The notes: generated from the sequence alone by a model not told the origin. A stretch of DNA of 64,000 nucleotides from Flavobacteriales bacterium (GCA_020635535.1 JACJZP010000008.1:1-64000); one strand, 5' to 3'; shown: positions 16,592 through 25,549, counted from the stretch's first letter. Numbers and translations: made by a program.

Positions 16592-17176
16592 ATGAAGAAG
16601 AAAGAAATTATTGAACAGGTAACAGAGATTTTAAAGAACAACGGCAAGCTCACTCCTGCGGAGATTCTAGAGCGCATCAACGGTGAACTTCCAATGGTCC
16701 AAGTATCGGCAGCTTTGAAGACAATGCTTGATGATCGAATCATCAATGTAGAAGAGCTTGGTAAGACGAAATTCTATTCGTTCAATACAAAGGCTTCCAA
16801 TCCGACTGCGGAGAAACCAGCAAGTAAACGAGATACGACCAAGTACGATTTCGAAGGACTACAGCAACTTTCTAAAGGGCGATTGGCATTGGCCATTGTA
16901 AAGCGGTACTGTCTTGAAAAGAAACCCACGCAGATCGAGTTGAAGGAGATCTTCCCAGATAAAATCGTGCCACCATATGGTATGATACGATCCTTGCACG
17001 AAGCTAAGGAGGCTTCAAAGGAACGCAAGCGGTTCTTCATTAATGATGAAGATGTTATCACGTTGACCGATGGAGGTAAGGTTTGTGTATCCAACCAGTT
17101 TACCACAAACCGAATTACCAAGGTCATTGACATTTGCGAGAAGGAGCTTTCGCTGAAAGTAAAACCATCCAAATGA
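16592..17176 (+). CDS. Winged-helix-like DNA-binding protein, 194 aa
   Basis: Residues 1-65 (for example LTPAEILERINGELPMVQVS, ALKTMLDDRIINVEELGKTK) have the helix-turn-helix and wing layout of DNA-binding domains often fused to restriction or chromatin-like proteins. The C-terminal half is a second, mixed domain that I do not recognise. It overlaps the next gene by four bases (ATGA). Confidence 0.6.
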   Translation: MKKKEIIEQVTEILKNNGKLTPAEILERINGELPMVQVSAALKTMLDDRIINVEELGKTKFYSFNTKASNPTAEKPASKRDTTKYDFEGLQQLSKGRLALAIVKRYCLEKKPTQIELKEIFPDKIVPPYGMIRSLHEAKEASKERKRFFINDEDVITLTDGGKVCVSNQFTTNRITKVIDICEKELSLKVKPSK

Positions 17177-17346
17177 CCGCAGACGATCTAAGAAGAAAGA
17201 AGGTCAACCGACTTTCGGTCAGAATCTGCAAGAAGCGAAGATTTCTTTGGATCTCTCTGGACAATGAAGAATATGAGCAGGCTGCCAAACTACGAGACGA
17301 GCTCAAGTCGTTGCAAACAGAGATGACATCTCTGTTGAAGTCTTAG
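17173..17346 (+). CDS. Small UVR-motif-like protein, 57 aa
   Basis: The ATG at 17173 overlaps the previous stop (ATGA), which fixes the start. The C-terminal half (NEEYEQAAKLRDELKSLQTE) closely resembles the UVR motif by which UvrB and UvrC (and McsA) interact. The basic N-terminal part (RRKKVNRLSVRICKKRR) may bind nucleic acid. Function unknown; a helical coiled-coil partner of the upstream protein is plausible. Confidence 0.6.
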   Translation: MTADDLRRKKVNRLSVRICKKRRFLWISLDNEEYEQAAKLRDELKSLQTEMTSLLKS

Positions 17347-17360
17347 AAAGCCGATAAGAA

Positions 17361-17385
17361 GAAGGGCAGCGAAATGCTGCCCTTC
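17361..17385 (+). terminator. Terminator-like hairpin with 10-bp stem
   Basis: GAAGGGCAGC (17361-17370) pairs perfectly with GCTGCCCTTC (17376-17385) around a 5-nt loop, 14 nt after the UVR-motif gene. There is no strong T run. Confidence 0.65.
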
Positions 17386-17506
17386 AACCAATCAAAAATT
17401 TAAGCCATGAGTAAAAACAAAACTCATACATCATATGCAATCAGATTGAGAATGTTTCAAGCAACATTGATTCACTAAATGCGTCAGAAATGGCATGCTG
17501 GTGAAA

Positions 17507-17526
17507 GGGCGGTCATCCGACCGCCC
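17507..17526. repeat. GC-rich hairpin with 8-bp stem
   Basis: GGGCGGTC (17507-17514) and GACCGCCC (17519-17526) form a perfect stem with a 4-nt loop. It is the second of three stems in the 285-bp gap 17347-17631, which otherwise holds only a 23-codon open frame (17407-17478) I do not regard as a gene. Confidence 0.6.
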
Positions 17527-17553
17527 AACAACAATAATGAAAGTTAAAAAAGG

Positions 17554-17586
17554 CGTCAACAGTTGAACAGATATTGACTGTTGACG
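17554..17586 (-). terminator. Hairpin with 10-bp stem downstream of the 17632-18678 gene
   Basis: CGTCAACAGT (17554-17563) and ACTGTTGACG (17577-17586) with a 13-nt loop. Read on the minus strand it is followed by CCTTTTTT, so it is a probable terminator for the gene ending at 17632. Confidence 0.65.
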
Positions 17587-17631
17587 TAAACTATATGCAC
17601 TAGAACTGAATTTGTTTCGTTCGCTTACCCA

Positions 17632-18678
17632 CTAATCCTCCTTAAAAAAGCTCCATTCAGAATCTGGCAGTTCGTAAATGTTCAGGGCTTCAATATCGGC
17701 TTCAACAAGATCTTCTATTCGACCAAGCTGAGTCGCCATCTCCGTAATGGCATCTTCATTCCAAAGCGCTCTTTTCCCAACTAGGTTACTCTGTTTTTCA
17801 AACAGGTCGGTCTTTAGCCGAGTCAGGGAGTATGAGATCGGCTTGAATAATCTGGCATCGCTTTCAAATTCAAGCTCTTCACCTGACCAGAATGATTGCA
17901 GCTTCTCAATCTCATCTTCAACGTACTTGGATTCGACTCCTTTCATCTGGTTATAGATAAGAAGCTTACGAACCCTTGCAGCATCCTGTCGAACGGCCAT
18001 CAGCAAATCTTTACTTCTATCAAAACCCAATTCCTCGAAATAATCGGCAGTGAACGCGGATGGTTGACTCCAAACACTCGTGTGTTCATCTATTTTTTCC
18101 GATTGATCAGCAAGAAATTCTACGTAGGAGTAGTAGGCGTAATTATTCAAGTATTGTTCGACATCCCAAACAGAATCTAACACCGCTGAGGCGTACTTCT
18201 TCTTCAATTCATTTCGTTTGGTTTCAAGACCAACTACTCCTTTGGCATCCCAAACAGTAGATGCCATCGTTCCTAACCCTGAACCTAACGCACCGAATGC
18301 CTTCAATAGTTTGGTGCCTCCGTCTATTGCATCCTTGCTCTTTTCTTCTGCTGATGATACAACACCTGCCATCTCCCCCATCATTTCCAGTTTGTCGTCT
18401 AAGGAGGAATAGAAATCGTCACAGAATTCAGCGTAGTCCTTGACATAACTGTTTAGCTCTTCTTCGCCACGGATAACGGAAGGCACATAATCGCTTATGT
18501 ACGTGCTATACATTAATGAGGTGTCCAATGGGTTCACCTTTGGCACTTCGACAATTCCACTTGTTTCGGCCTGCGGCTTACCTTCTTTCTTGGATGGCTT
18601 ATCACCACAGAAAAAATCGTTCACCTCTACTATAACCGCAAAGATGGCGAGGCCCATCAGCCACTTTTTCCAATTCAT
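17632..18678 (-). CDS. Unknown membrane-anchored or exported helical protein, 348 aa
   Basis: An N-terminal hydrophobic segment (WLMGLAIFAVIVEVNDFFC) acts as signal or anchor. The rest is charged and helical with one Gly-rich hydrophobic patch near residue 130 (LKAFGALGSGLGTMAST). Long helices suggest a coiled-coil bundle. The gene is 7 nt behind a small zinc-ribbon gene. No family recognised. Confidence 0.6.
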   Translation of the reverse strand: MNWKKWLMGLAIFAVIVEVNDFFCGDKPSKKEGKPQAETSGIVEVPKVNPLDTSLMYSTYISDYVPSVIRGEEELNSYVKDYAEFCDDFYSSLDDKLEMMGEMAGVVSSAEEKSKDAIDGGTKLLKAFGALGSGLGTMASTVWDAKGVVGLETKRNELKKKYASAVLDSVWDVEQYLNNYAYYSYVEFLADQSEKIDEHTSVWSQPSAFTADYFEELGFDRSKDLLMAVRQDAARVRKLLIYNQMKGVESKYVEDEIEKLQSFWSGEELEFESDARLFKPISYSLTRLKTDLFEKQSNLVGKRALWNEDAITEMATQLGRIEDLVEADIEALNIYELPDSEWSFFKED

Positions 18679-18685
18679 TTGAAGA

Positions 18686-18874
18686 TTATTTCATTGGTCG
18701 CAGATTGCCTCCGCACTTCGGACACTTCTTATTGCCGCCCATCATTACCTTGATAGAACTGCCTTGATCACAATCGTTGCAGATTACTCCACATCTGTTA
18801 CAGGTGTACCAAGATTCGATTGCACCAGAAAACAGATTCTTTTTCTTGTTGCAGTTTGCGCAGTAGGTCGCCAT
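18686..18874 (-). CDS. Small double zinc-ribbon protein, 62 aa
   Basis: Four CxxC-type pairs (YCANCN, TCNRC, CNDC, CPKCGG) give two likely zinc ribbons in 62 aa. Such small ribbons bind nucleic acid or act as protein adaptors. Co-transcribed with the membrane-anchored protein that follows. Confidence 0.7.
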   Translation of the reverse strand: MATYCANCNKKKNLFSGAIESWYTCNRCGVICNDCDQGSSIKVMMGGNKKCPKCGGNLRPMK

Positions 18875-18959
18875 GATATATCGTGTTTAGAGATTTATGA
18901 TGCTGGAAACCAAACTTAACGCGCTGGACATCTCAGGCGAAGAACCAAATAATTCGTTT

Positions 18960-18977
18960 CGTTCAATTCGTTCAATT
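18960..18977. repeat. Tandem 9-mer CGTTCAATT in a divergent promoter region
   Basis: CGTTCAATT is repeated head to tail at 18960-18968 and 18969-18977, between the zinc-ribbon gene and the regulator at 19033. It could be an operator. Confidence 0.4.
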
Positions 18978-19032
18978 CAATCTTAAAAGTCATACCGCCA
19001 AGTGGGTTTACGCAACGGCTACATTCGCTTCC

Positions 19033-19584
19033 ATGCTATCAAAGGCAATCAAGGATAAGGTTGAATACAAGTATGGCAGCACCGTACGTTACCCCGTGGA
19101 ATGCGATGCCCTGGCAGAGGAAATATCCAAGGCCACAGGGCGCTCTATCAGCTCCAGCACTATCAAGCGGCTATGGGGCTTCATTGAAGGCGCATCTGCT
19201 GCAAGAAGCTACACCCTGGATACCGTTGCCGAGTACTGTGGTCACTCCTGCTTTGACGACCTTATTGACAGCTTCAATCCCGAGAAATTGACGGATCAAA
19301 CACTAACCAAGCTAGTGGCCTCCGAAATTGACGAGACTGTAATTCTAGAAATGTGTCTTAGCGACAATATCTCGGTTCAAATACAGCGCAGCACACCCAA
19401 CTCTTTCAAAGTAATCCGTTCAAGTTCGGATGAATTACCTAATGGCTGTTGTATTTCATTTTCAAAAGTTGAAGTCGGCTTTCCATTCTTCTTACGACTG
19501 ATCGATCAGAAAGAACTGAAGCCGATTGCACTTGCTAAGGTCTCTGGTGTAACAGCCTTGAAATTGATAGCAGCAGGAGAATAA
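19033..19584 (+). CDS. Bacteroidota-type HTH regulator, 183 aa
   Basis: The N-terminal 90 residues, with SISSSTIKRLWGFIEGASAA and YTLDTVAEYCGHSCFDDLI, belong to a family common in Bacteroidota in which a core of the type S.sTlKRlWG..E..... is followed by TLd.lA.y.G. This is an Xre/HTH-like domain. The C-terminal part is beta-rich and likely senses a ligand. It converges on the recombinase gene with no gap. Confidence 0.65.
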   Translation: MLSKAIKDKVEYKYGSTVRYPVECDALAEEISKATGRSISSSTIKRLWGFIEGASAARSYTLDTVAEYCGHSCFDDLIDSFNPEKLTDQTLTKLVASEIDETVILEMCLSDNISVQIQRSTPNSFKVIRSSSDELPNGCCISFSKVEVGFPFFLRLIDQKELKPIALAKVSGVTALKLIAAGE

Positions 19585-20163
19585 TCACAAACTGAGATAG
19601 GCATCGCTGATCTCCTCCTGTGTGATACCCAAGTATCTTCTAGTAACAGCGGTGTTTGAATGGCCGAATATTTCTGAAAGGAAGATCAACGCCTTTTCTG
19701 ATTCATTGTAAACTGACCACAAATGGCGTCCGAACGATTTCCGAAGCACATGCGAGCTCGCCTTATCAGTTTTCACTCTATAAATGACGAATACGTACTT
19801 CAGTCTCTTGTTAACGTATGAAACGCTGATAGCATCTCCCCACCGATTGGCAAACAATGGTGATTGCAATGTCCAATGGCGTTGCTTTTCAAAATGAGGC
19901 TTGCAAACGGCCAAAGCATCCTTCACCCTATCATGAATTGCAATCACGCGCTTCTTATTGGTCTTTCGTTCAATGATGGTTACCTGACTCTTTTCTATTA
20001 CATCGCACCACCTAAGTGAGAGCAGATCCGAGATTCTCAGCCCGAAGTGGCAGCCAGTCAGAATTAGAAGGTATTCTCTGTAAAGACCATCGGATTTCAG
20101 ACGCTCACAAAGACCGAGCATCTGATTCCACTCAATGTAACTTGTAGTAGTAGGTTTTGTCAT
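19585..20163 (-). CDS. Small tyrosine recombinase, catalytic domain only
   Basis: The start at 20163 removes an implausible 20-residue leader. The catalytic set is complete: Arg in GLRISDLLSLRW, Lys in ERKTNKKR, HVLRKSFGRH (H-x-x-R), GHSNT and the nucleophile in RYLGI. It has 192 aa and lacks a full core-binding (SAM-like) N-terminal domain, so it is either a minimal recombinase, like those that work inverted repeats, or a truncated one. It is transcribed away from the element at 20.8-27 kb. Confidence 0.8.
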   Translation of the reverse strand: MTKPTTTSYIEWNQMLGLCERLKSDGLYREYLLILTGCHFGLRISDLLSLRWCDVIEKSQVTIIERKTNKKRVIAIHDRVKDALAVCKPHFEKQRHWTLQSPLFANRWGDAISVSYVNKRLKYVFVIYRVKTDKASSHVLRKSFGRHLWSVYNESEKALIFLSEIFGHSNTAVTRRYLGITQEEISDAYLSL

Positions 20164-20848
20164 ACACGAGAATAGCAGATGCGTGTGACAATTTCGCCCA
20201 ATTCGGAACCCATTTTGAAGCAATTGGGAACTGTGAATTCACCATACAAATCATGCTACTGGATTCCAATGGCTTGTCTAGCCCGCTACTCACAGAAGTG
20301 GGACTTGGGCGTTCCTTCGCGCGTGCGCGCGTTCATTAATAATAGGTCTGGATTTCAGACAACCACGGTAGAGCTAGAAAAAGATCTATACACGTTTTTC
20401 ACCCCCAACCTTAGGATTTAGGAAGAATTCGGGTTTTCGAAACTCTTTAACAATATAAACTAGCGCCATTATCCACGCCATCTTTCCAAAAATTTGAGTC
20501 CAATTCGAAAATTCATAACATCGTTATTGCACCCCATCTAAAAATGTCCAAAATTGACGCATCCGAGTAATGACGCGGCTTTGATCAAATGTAAAGATTG
20601 GATGCTTTTTAAAGGTTCGAAAATCGAAGGATTTTCATTTTGGTTAATTACTTATTATATTGACAATCAGTCAGTTAAGATATTGAAATTCGTATCTTTA
20701 CACCCACTACTTCAACAATTTTCGGCAAGGCCATCTGAAAATTGAAAACGGTAGCTCAAACAGCCAGAAGAGGGAAAAAATGACTCGCGAAAGTGAGGGT
20801 GGACAAGTACGTCCCAACGGTAACACATAGATCAAAACAAAAACAGAC
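20164..20848. other. Intergenic region upstream of the integrated element
   Basis: About 680 bp between divergent genes without a convincing ORF. At 20318-20332 there is a 15-nt strictly alternating pyrimidine-purine tract (CGCGCGTGCGCGCGT), unusual in this moderately AT-rich DNA. A promoter-like stretch (TTGACA at 20659, then TATCTTTA near 20693) points towards the polymerase genes. Confidence 0.45.
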
Positions 20849-21421
20849 ATGAAAACAAAATTCAAATACCAAGAAGCACGCAAAGTCACAGATGAGATAA
20901 TCAAGCAGTTAGACCCGCATTGCGTGAAGTGTGAAGTCGTAGGCTCAGTCAGAAGGGAAGCAGCCGAAGTCGGAGACATTGAGCTACTAATCATTCCTGG
21001 CCCCTATGAAATTGGCCTACTGAAATACGGCCTACCAGAAGTCGTGGACAGCTGGGATCATGTGAAAGGAAAGCTCAACCCTGACAAATGTAAGTACGTC
21101 AGACGTCTACATCCTAGTGGCATCGAAATCGACATCTTCTTCGCCAATCCAGTCAACTGGGGTTACTTGAAAGCCATTCGCACGGGATCAAAGGACTTTT
21201 CTCATAAAATACTCGCTAGTAGCTGGTACCGCCTAGGCTACCGTGGTGTAAAGGGCAACCTTACAAAGAATGGTAAGATAGTTCCAGTTAGAGAAGAAAA
21301 AGATCTCTTCGGACTAATCGGGTTGGAGTGGATTGAACCAAAATACAGAAGCTATCCGCTTAGACCTAACAGTAAACCACAAGTCACCTCGTTTCGCAAA
21401 CCCAAAGACTCTGACCAATGA
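20849..21421 (+). CDS. DNA polymerase X-like nucleotidyltransferase
   Basis: 190 aa. The palm motif GSVRREAAEVGDIELLI gives the GS motif and the first two metal ligands (D43, and E45 where Pol X has Asp), and GIEIDIFF gives the third (D95). IRTGSKDFSHKI matches the TGS-x-x-F motif of Pol beta. The 8-kDa lyase and HhH domains of full Pol X are missing. Stand-alone Pol X palms occur in phages and plasmids. It is the first gene of a block that also encodes a family-A-like polymerase and overlaps the next gene by four bases. Confidence 0.8.
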   Translation: MKTKFKYQEARKVTDEIIKQLDPHCVKCEVVGSVRREAAEVGDIELLIIPGPYEIGLLKYGLPEVVDSWDHVKGKLNPDKCKYVRRLHPSGIEIDIFFANPVNWGYLKAIRTGSKDFSHKILASSWYRLGYRGVKGNLTKNGKIVPVREEKDLFGLIGLEWIEPKYRSYPLRPNSKPQVTSFRKPKDSDQ

Positions 21422-22407
21422 TCACTTACGAACCAGAAAACGAATACATCGCGGCACAGATAGCTATCGAAGCTGAAAGGATTCAGGCTCTAGAAGAGCT
21501 GGATGCATGGGGTTGGATCACACCGCAAGAATGGATGGAATCTTACAGTAAACTTCAGCAAGCGGGAGCGGAGAACATATTGAGGTTTCTCCGTCAACAG
21601 AATCTTGAACTGGGTTCAGCAAAGTCTGCTGATCTGGGGAGCGGTTTTATGGGAGGAGCATACGGGAACAACCTAGGTAACTGGCGAACAGTAGATTCCA
21701 TTGATTGTGCACTCAGAGATAGAGTACGCTATGGCCATATTACTGGGCTAAGCTTAGAACAAGATGAGATTATTTCCTGGTTGGTGGCTTACCTGAGGAG
21801 CTTGGTTGCGCACAGAATTCCAGATACCAACAACAGAAAGTTCATCCTAGATCAGCTTCGAAAGTGGTCGCCAGATAATCTTCGTGATTCGTCCGTAACC
21901 ATCGAAACCGTTGACAGTCTCCCACCGCTTCTTCCATTGTACAATGCAGGAGTACAAATGGGTTTCAAGCAGGAGTTTGGAAGGTCAGCGGAGATTGAAG
22001 CCAACAGCGCCACGCTAAATCGCCTTATGAATGGTATCGGTATCAACAAGCATACAAATGCTATTCAAGCGGTTGCCGCGATTGACGATTTCAACCAGAC
22101 GGTTCTGCCTACAAGGTTTGCTACAGTTCAAGTACTCGGGGATCTAATGACCAAGGCTTTGGAACAGATTATTAAGTGGCATCTGAAATGTATGTATGAC
22201 AATAATGGTCGAAGGCTTGTAATCAACGGTCGTAAGCTTGAAACCCAGCAGGTCATACAAGGCCTAATTTCTGATGAAACGGGAATTGAAATCTACACCA
22301 TAGTTGGTGACCTACTACCTAATTCGAAGAAACCATTCTGGCAGGTTGCGAGACATGAACCGTACAGCCTTGGTCAAAACCCGCGAATGCCAGAAAAACA
22401 CTTTTAA
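21418..22407 (+). CDS. Unknown protein of the integrated element, 329 aa
   Basis: Starts on the ATGA overlap with the Pol X-like gene. Soluble and mostly helical, with a Gly-rich patch near residue 75 (LGSGFMGGAYGNN). I do not recognise a domain. Tight coupling to a polymerase gene suggests a replication or repair role, which is inference. Confidence 0.6.
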   Translation: MITYEPENEYIAAQIAIEAERIQALEELDAWGWITPQEWMESYSKLQQAGAENILRFLRQQNLELGSAKSADLGSGFMGGAYGNNLGNWRTVDSIDCALRDRVRYGHITGLSLEQDEIISWLVAYLRSLVAHRIPDTNNRKFILDQLRKWSPDNLRDSSVTIETVDSLPPLLPLYNAGVQMGFKQEFGRSAEIEANSATLNRLMNGIGINKHTNAIQAVAAIDDFNQTVLPTRFATVQVLGDLMTKALEQIIKWHLKCMYDNNGRRLVINGRKLETQQVIQGLISDETGIEIYTIVGDLLPNSKKPFWQVARHEPYSLGQNPRMPEKHF

Positions 22408-22440
22408 TAGGAAACAATCAGCAACACAGTAACAAACAGA

Positions 22441-23418
22441 ATGATAAAAATTTACGCAACACTAGTAGATCGATTCAAAGCGGCTTACATGCCAGTTGAA
22501 GAGCTCGTAAACGACTATCTCTTCGAAATGGAGGTAGTTCCCCATATGTCCAACTCAGGCTTCTACGCCTACTCTCAACTTGGCAAATACGCCATTGGAC
22601 AGATGGGTGGAACGAACACCTACTGTGATAGAGGAGTGCAAGACGCTCAAGCACTTACAGCTTGGCTCCAATTGATAAATCAGGAGATTGATTCGGAATT
22701 CACCGAACACATCATCATCGCGTTAACATGCTTTATCATGCAGGCTTTCGAGAGACGATTCAAGTGTCAATTGACAGTTGATGAAGAGTCGTTCATAATA
22801 ACGTTGCCAGATACTGGGCGTCAGATTTCCCATCTAGATGATGCGAACTTGGCATCGATTTACAGAGATCAGTTGATGAGAAGTAGAGATTATCTTCTCC
22901 GTCAGCTTATGACTAGATACCTGGGTCATCGAGAAGTTGGCTCTGAAGCGATCTCAGAAGATTTCATCTCAACTACTGAGTACTTCTACCTCTCATCAGC
23001 CTGGCCTGATAAGGTCGCAGCAATGGATGATTACCTCATTGCAGTTTCACCTTCACTGCTAGACTCTGACCAGATGAAGATGTTGGCACATGTAGTGGCT
23101 GGTATCATCAAAGCAAGGTCGAAGTCTACCGATTGGAGTGAGACAAGTGCCACACACTACAAACCAGGTAGCCTACCATATAAGGTTGTTCGATCAGTGA
23201 GAGAACAGGTTGCAAACCCCAATCAGACAGCCGTATATGATCTTCTAGAACGTCTGTCAGCAGACTTCAACCCTCCTTCAGAAGTAATCGGGTTTGAGGA
23301 CTCAATCTTCGTTAATCCAGCTGATGACAAGGGCGTGATGAGAGATCGTTACAAAATGGTAAAAGACTTTGGTCTGGCACCCTCCCTAGGAGTAAGTACT
23401 ATGTGGTCAAAATCATAG
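22441..23418 (+). CDS. Unknown protein of the integrated element, 325 aa
   Basis: A soluble, mostly helical protein without signal peptide. It lies 33 nt after the previous gene and 13 nt before the polymerase gene, so it is in the same operon. No family recognised. Confidence 0.6.
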   Translation: MIKIYATLVDRFKAAYMPVEELVNDYLFEMEVVPHMSNSGFYAYSQLGKYAIGQMGGTNTYCDRGVQDAQALTAWLQLINQEIDSEFTEHIIIALTCFIMQAFERRFKCQLTVDEESFIITLPDTGRQISHLDDANLASIYRDQLMRSRDYLLRQLMTRYLGHREVGSEAISEDFISTTEYFYLSSAWPDKVAAMDDYLIAVSPSLLDSDQMKMLAHVVAGIIKARSKSTDWSETSATHYKPGSLPYKVVRSVREQVANPNQTAVYDLLERLSADFNPPSEVIGFEDSIFVNPADDKGVMRDRYKMVKDFGLAPSLGVSTMWSKS

Positions 23419-23431
23419 AAAATCGATCCAA

Positions 23432-24844
23432 ATGAGCCAGAAACAAGCAAAAACCGCGTGCAGTTATCTCACTGTGCATATCCCGAAAAACGCGCCCGAT
23501 CTAAAGGCGCTTACCGCAGGTAATGAGTTGTTGCTGGACTCCATCAGGCTGGTATTCCACCAGATGTATCGGCAGTTGATGAAACTATGGGAATCCGGTG
23601 TGGAAGGTAAAAGACAGATTCGTTCAGGAGCCTGGGTCTCGCTTTGCTCTGAAATACTGGGACAACTACTCGGAAAAAACTTTTACCGAGAGGTACTGGA
23701 TTTCATGCTAGAACACAAGCTCATTGTACAACGGATGAATGGTGCTGGCCTCAAAACGTTCTATCCTGGGCGCTGCCTTCAGTTTCGTGTGCCAAGGCAG
23801 CATTTTGCGGCACTTCAACGAGGTTCGCTTTACAAGACAGAATCTATCACTAATGCCGCGCTTATAAAGCGGGTGATGAAGCACTTGGAGAAAAAGAGGC
23901 AGGAAGCTACTGAAGAGTTGAATCTTAAGGAGAACAAGAGCCTAGCGAAGTGGATTAAGATGACACAAGACCTGAAGCCAGTTGCAAAACTGGTGGAAGC
24001 TCAGAAGGCGCTAGCTACCAGTGAAGAGGAAATGGAGCTGATTGAGCATTTTGCTGAGACGCATTCAGATGTTGGCTTGGATGCATTCAGCGTAGATGAT
24101 TTTGGAAAGAGACGGTATAGTCATGTAACCAACCTGCCTTCCGAGTACAGGTCAATGTATCGCTTTAATGGGTTTGAGAATAGCCCACACGTCAACATCG
24201 ATATTCAAAATAGCCAACCATTTTTTGCGGGTATGCTGATGAAAAACCCGAAGTGTATTCGAACAGTGATTCCTGAGTTTATGCCTATTTCTGATCTTCT
24301 GCAGAAGCACTCTGACAAACCTGACACCGAACTGTTCTTCGATTCTGTAAGAAATGGTGATTTCTACGAACTGATTTCAGAGAAAGCCAACCTGACGCTT
24401 GAACGTTCTGAGATCAAACAGCGATGCTTCAAAGCCATTTTCTACGGCAAGAACAGAATCTACCGCGGGACGGAAAACTACACCGAGCTTTTGCTTGTTA
24501 GAAATGCTTTTCTGGATCTCTTTCCACACGTTTTTGAGATGATCCAGGCCATAAAGCGAGTTGATCTCGTGTTTATGGATGACTTCTATTACAGCCGTAA
24601 AACAGGAGAGCGTTTACATAAAGGCGCATACAAGAATTTGTCGTGTGCGATGCAACGCATCGAAAGCAAAATGGTCTGGCGCGTCAATGATCGCCTTCTG
24701 AAGCATCTCACGATACCATTTACGAACATCCATGATAGCTGGTGGACACCTGAATCGAACGAATCAGAGATACGGAAACAGGTAGAAATCGTCTTCAGGC
24801 GATTTGGAGTTGAACCACCCCAACTAAAAACAACAATCCTGTAA
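23432..24844 (+). CDS. Divergent, compact family-A-type polymerase (Pol I / T7 RNAP superfamily palm)
   Basis: 470 aa. Three catalytic motifs occur in the right order and spacing. Motif A is NIDIQNSQPFF with D257. Motif B (O-helix) is RSEIKQRCFKAIFYG with R325, K329, F333 and F337 in the i, i+4, i+8, i+12 register of E. coli Pol I R754, K758, F762 and Y766. Motif C is NIHDSWW with H434-D435. Between B and C, AMQRIESKM fits the Pol I Q-helix (PMQGTAAD). HDS instead of HDE is seen in T7-type RNA polymerases. There is no 3'-5' or 5'-3' exonuclease domain; the first 230 residues are a helical region of unknown kind. Synthesis of DNA rather than RNA is unproven. It is encoded beside a Pol X-like protein and an integrase. 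Confidence 0.7.
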   Translation: MSQKQAKTACSYLTVHIPKNAPDLKALTAGNELLLDSIRLVFHQMYRQLMKLWESGVEGKRQIRSGAWVSLCSEILGQLLGKNFYREVLDFMLEHKLIVQRMNGAGLKTFYPGRCLQFRVPRQHFAALQRGSLYKTESITNAALIKRVMKHLEKKRQEATEELNLKENKSLAKWIKMTQDLKPVAKLVEAQKALATSEEEMELIEHFAETHSDVGLDAFSVDDFGKRRYSHVTNLPSEYRSMYRFNGFENSPHVNIDIQNSQPFFAGMLMKNPKCIRTVIPEFMPISDLLQKHSDKPDTELFFDSVRNGDFYELISEKANLTLERSEIKQRCFKAIFYGKNRIYRGTENYTELLLVRNAFLDLFPHVFEMIQAIKRVDLVFMDDFYYSRKTGERLHKGAYKNLSCAMQRIESKMVWRVNDRLLKHLTIPFTNIHDSWWTPESNESEIRKQVEIVFRRFGVEPPQLKTTIL

Positions 24845-24863
24845 ACAATAAACACAAATAATA

Positions 24864-25439
24864 ATGAAAACTATCAAAATCTCCTGGAAACTAGAACGAA
24901 GAGAATTTATCCGATGGATTCAAGCTCGGGCTACAGCAAAGAAACTGAAAGGCTGTAGGAAAAATAGATCCAAATCAACCCAATCTTACGTTCGCAGCCT
25001 TAGCAAAATGCTTTACATCACCGAGCCCGAAATATACTTGGCGTCCTCAGAAAGGCTTGATGAGCTACTCCTGGATCTCAATCAATTGATTGAAGGCGAG
25101 GAAAACAAATACAAGTACTTGACCCGAATCATCGGTCTCTTGATTGAGTACCGAGAAGATAACCCGGTAAAAATCAGAAGTACGAGGAGTGTTCGTAAAT
25201 CTGAATCTCCAAGAACAGGGAGTGATACTGGTTCGCAGAAGCAGATGGTGAATGACAATAGAAAACCGCCTCGGCCTAATCCTAGAACCAGAAAAAATGA
25301 GACTTCACCTTTAAATTCAATAAAACTTCATAGAAAGAAAGGAGCACCGGATGCATTTGTTGGGACCACGCTGGTTCGACTAAGTGCTTATATGTCTTCG
25401 ACAGGTGAAATCCATATCAAGTTGGCACCAGCATCCTGA
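24864..25439 (+). CDS. Unknown basic protein of the integrated element, 191 aa
   Basis: Strongly basic. The N-terminal 100 residues are helical (FIRWIQARATAKKL, RSKSTQSYVRSLSKML), somewhat like the SAM-like core-binding fold of recombinases, and the middle is a low-complexity Arg/Pro/Ser linker. It follows the polymerase by 19 nt. A DNA-binding helper of the polymerase or integrase is plausible. Confidence 0.55.
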   Translation: MKTIKISWKLERREFIRWIQARATAKKLKGCRKNRSKSTQSYVRSLSKMLYITEPEIYLASSERLDELLLDLNQLIEGEENKYKYLTRIIGLLIEYREDNPVKIRSTRSVRKSESPRTGSDTGSQKQMVNDNRKPPRPNPRTRKNETSPLNSIKLHRKKGAPDAFVGTTLVRLSAYMSSTGEIHIKLAPAS

Positions 25440-25549
25440 GTCTAACAAGCCAATTTGGTTGATAGCTCCAGCACTATTTTCAAACAGTTTGTTCCCCTAA
25501 TCCTTAAGTTCAGCTTAATTCGTTGTTAACTGAAGATCCAAATACCGAA

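Noticed and set aside
25523..25549. TTG start for the excisionase-like gene
   Set aside because: The ATG at 25550 leaves the whole HTH domain intact, and TTG starts are rare in this group.
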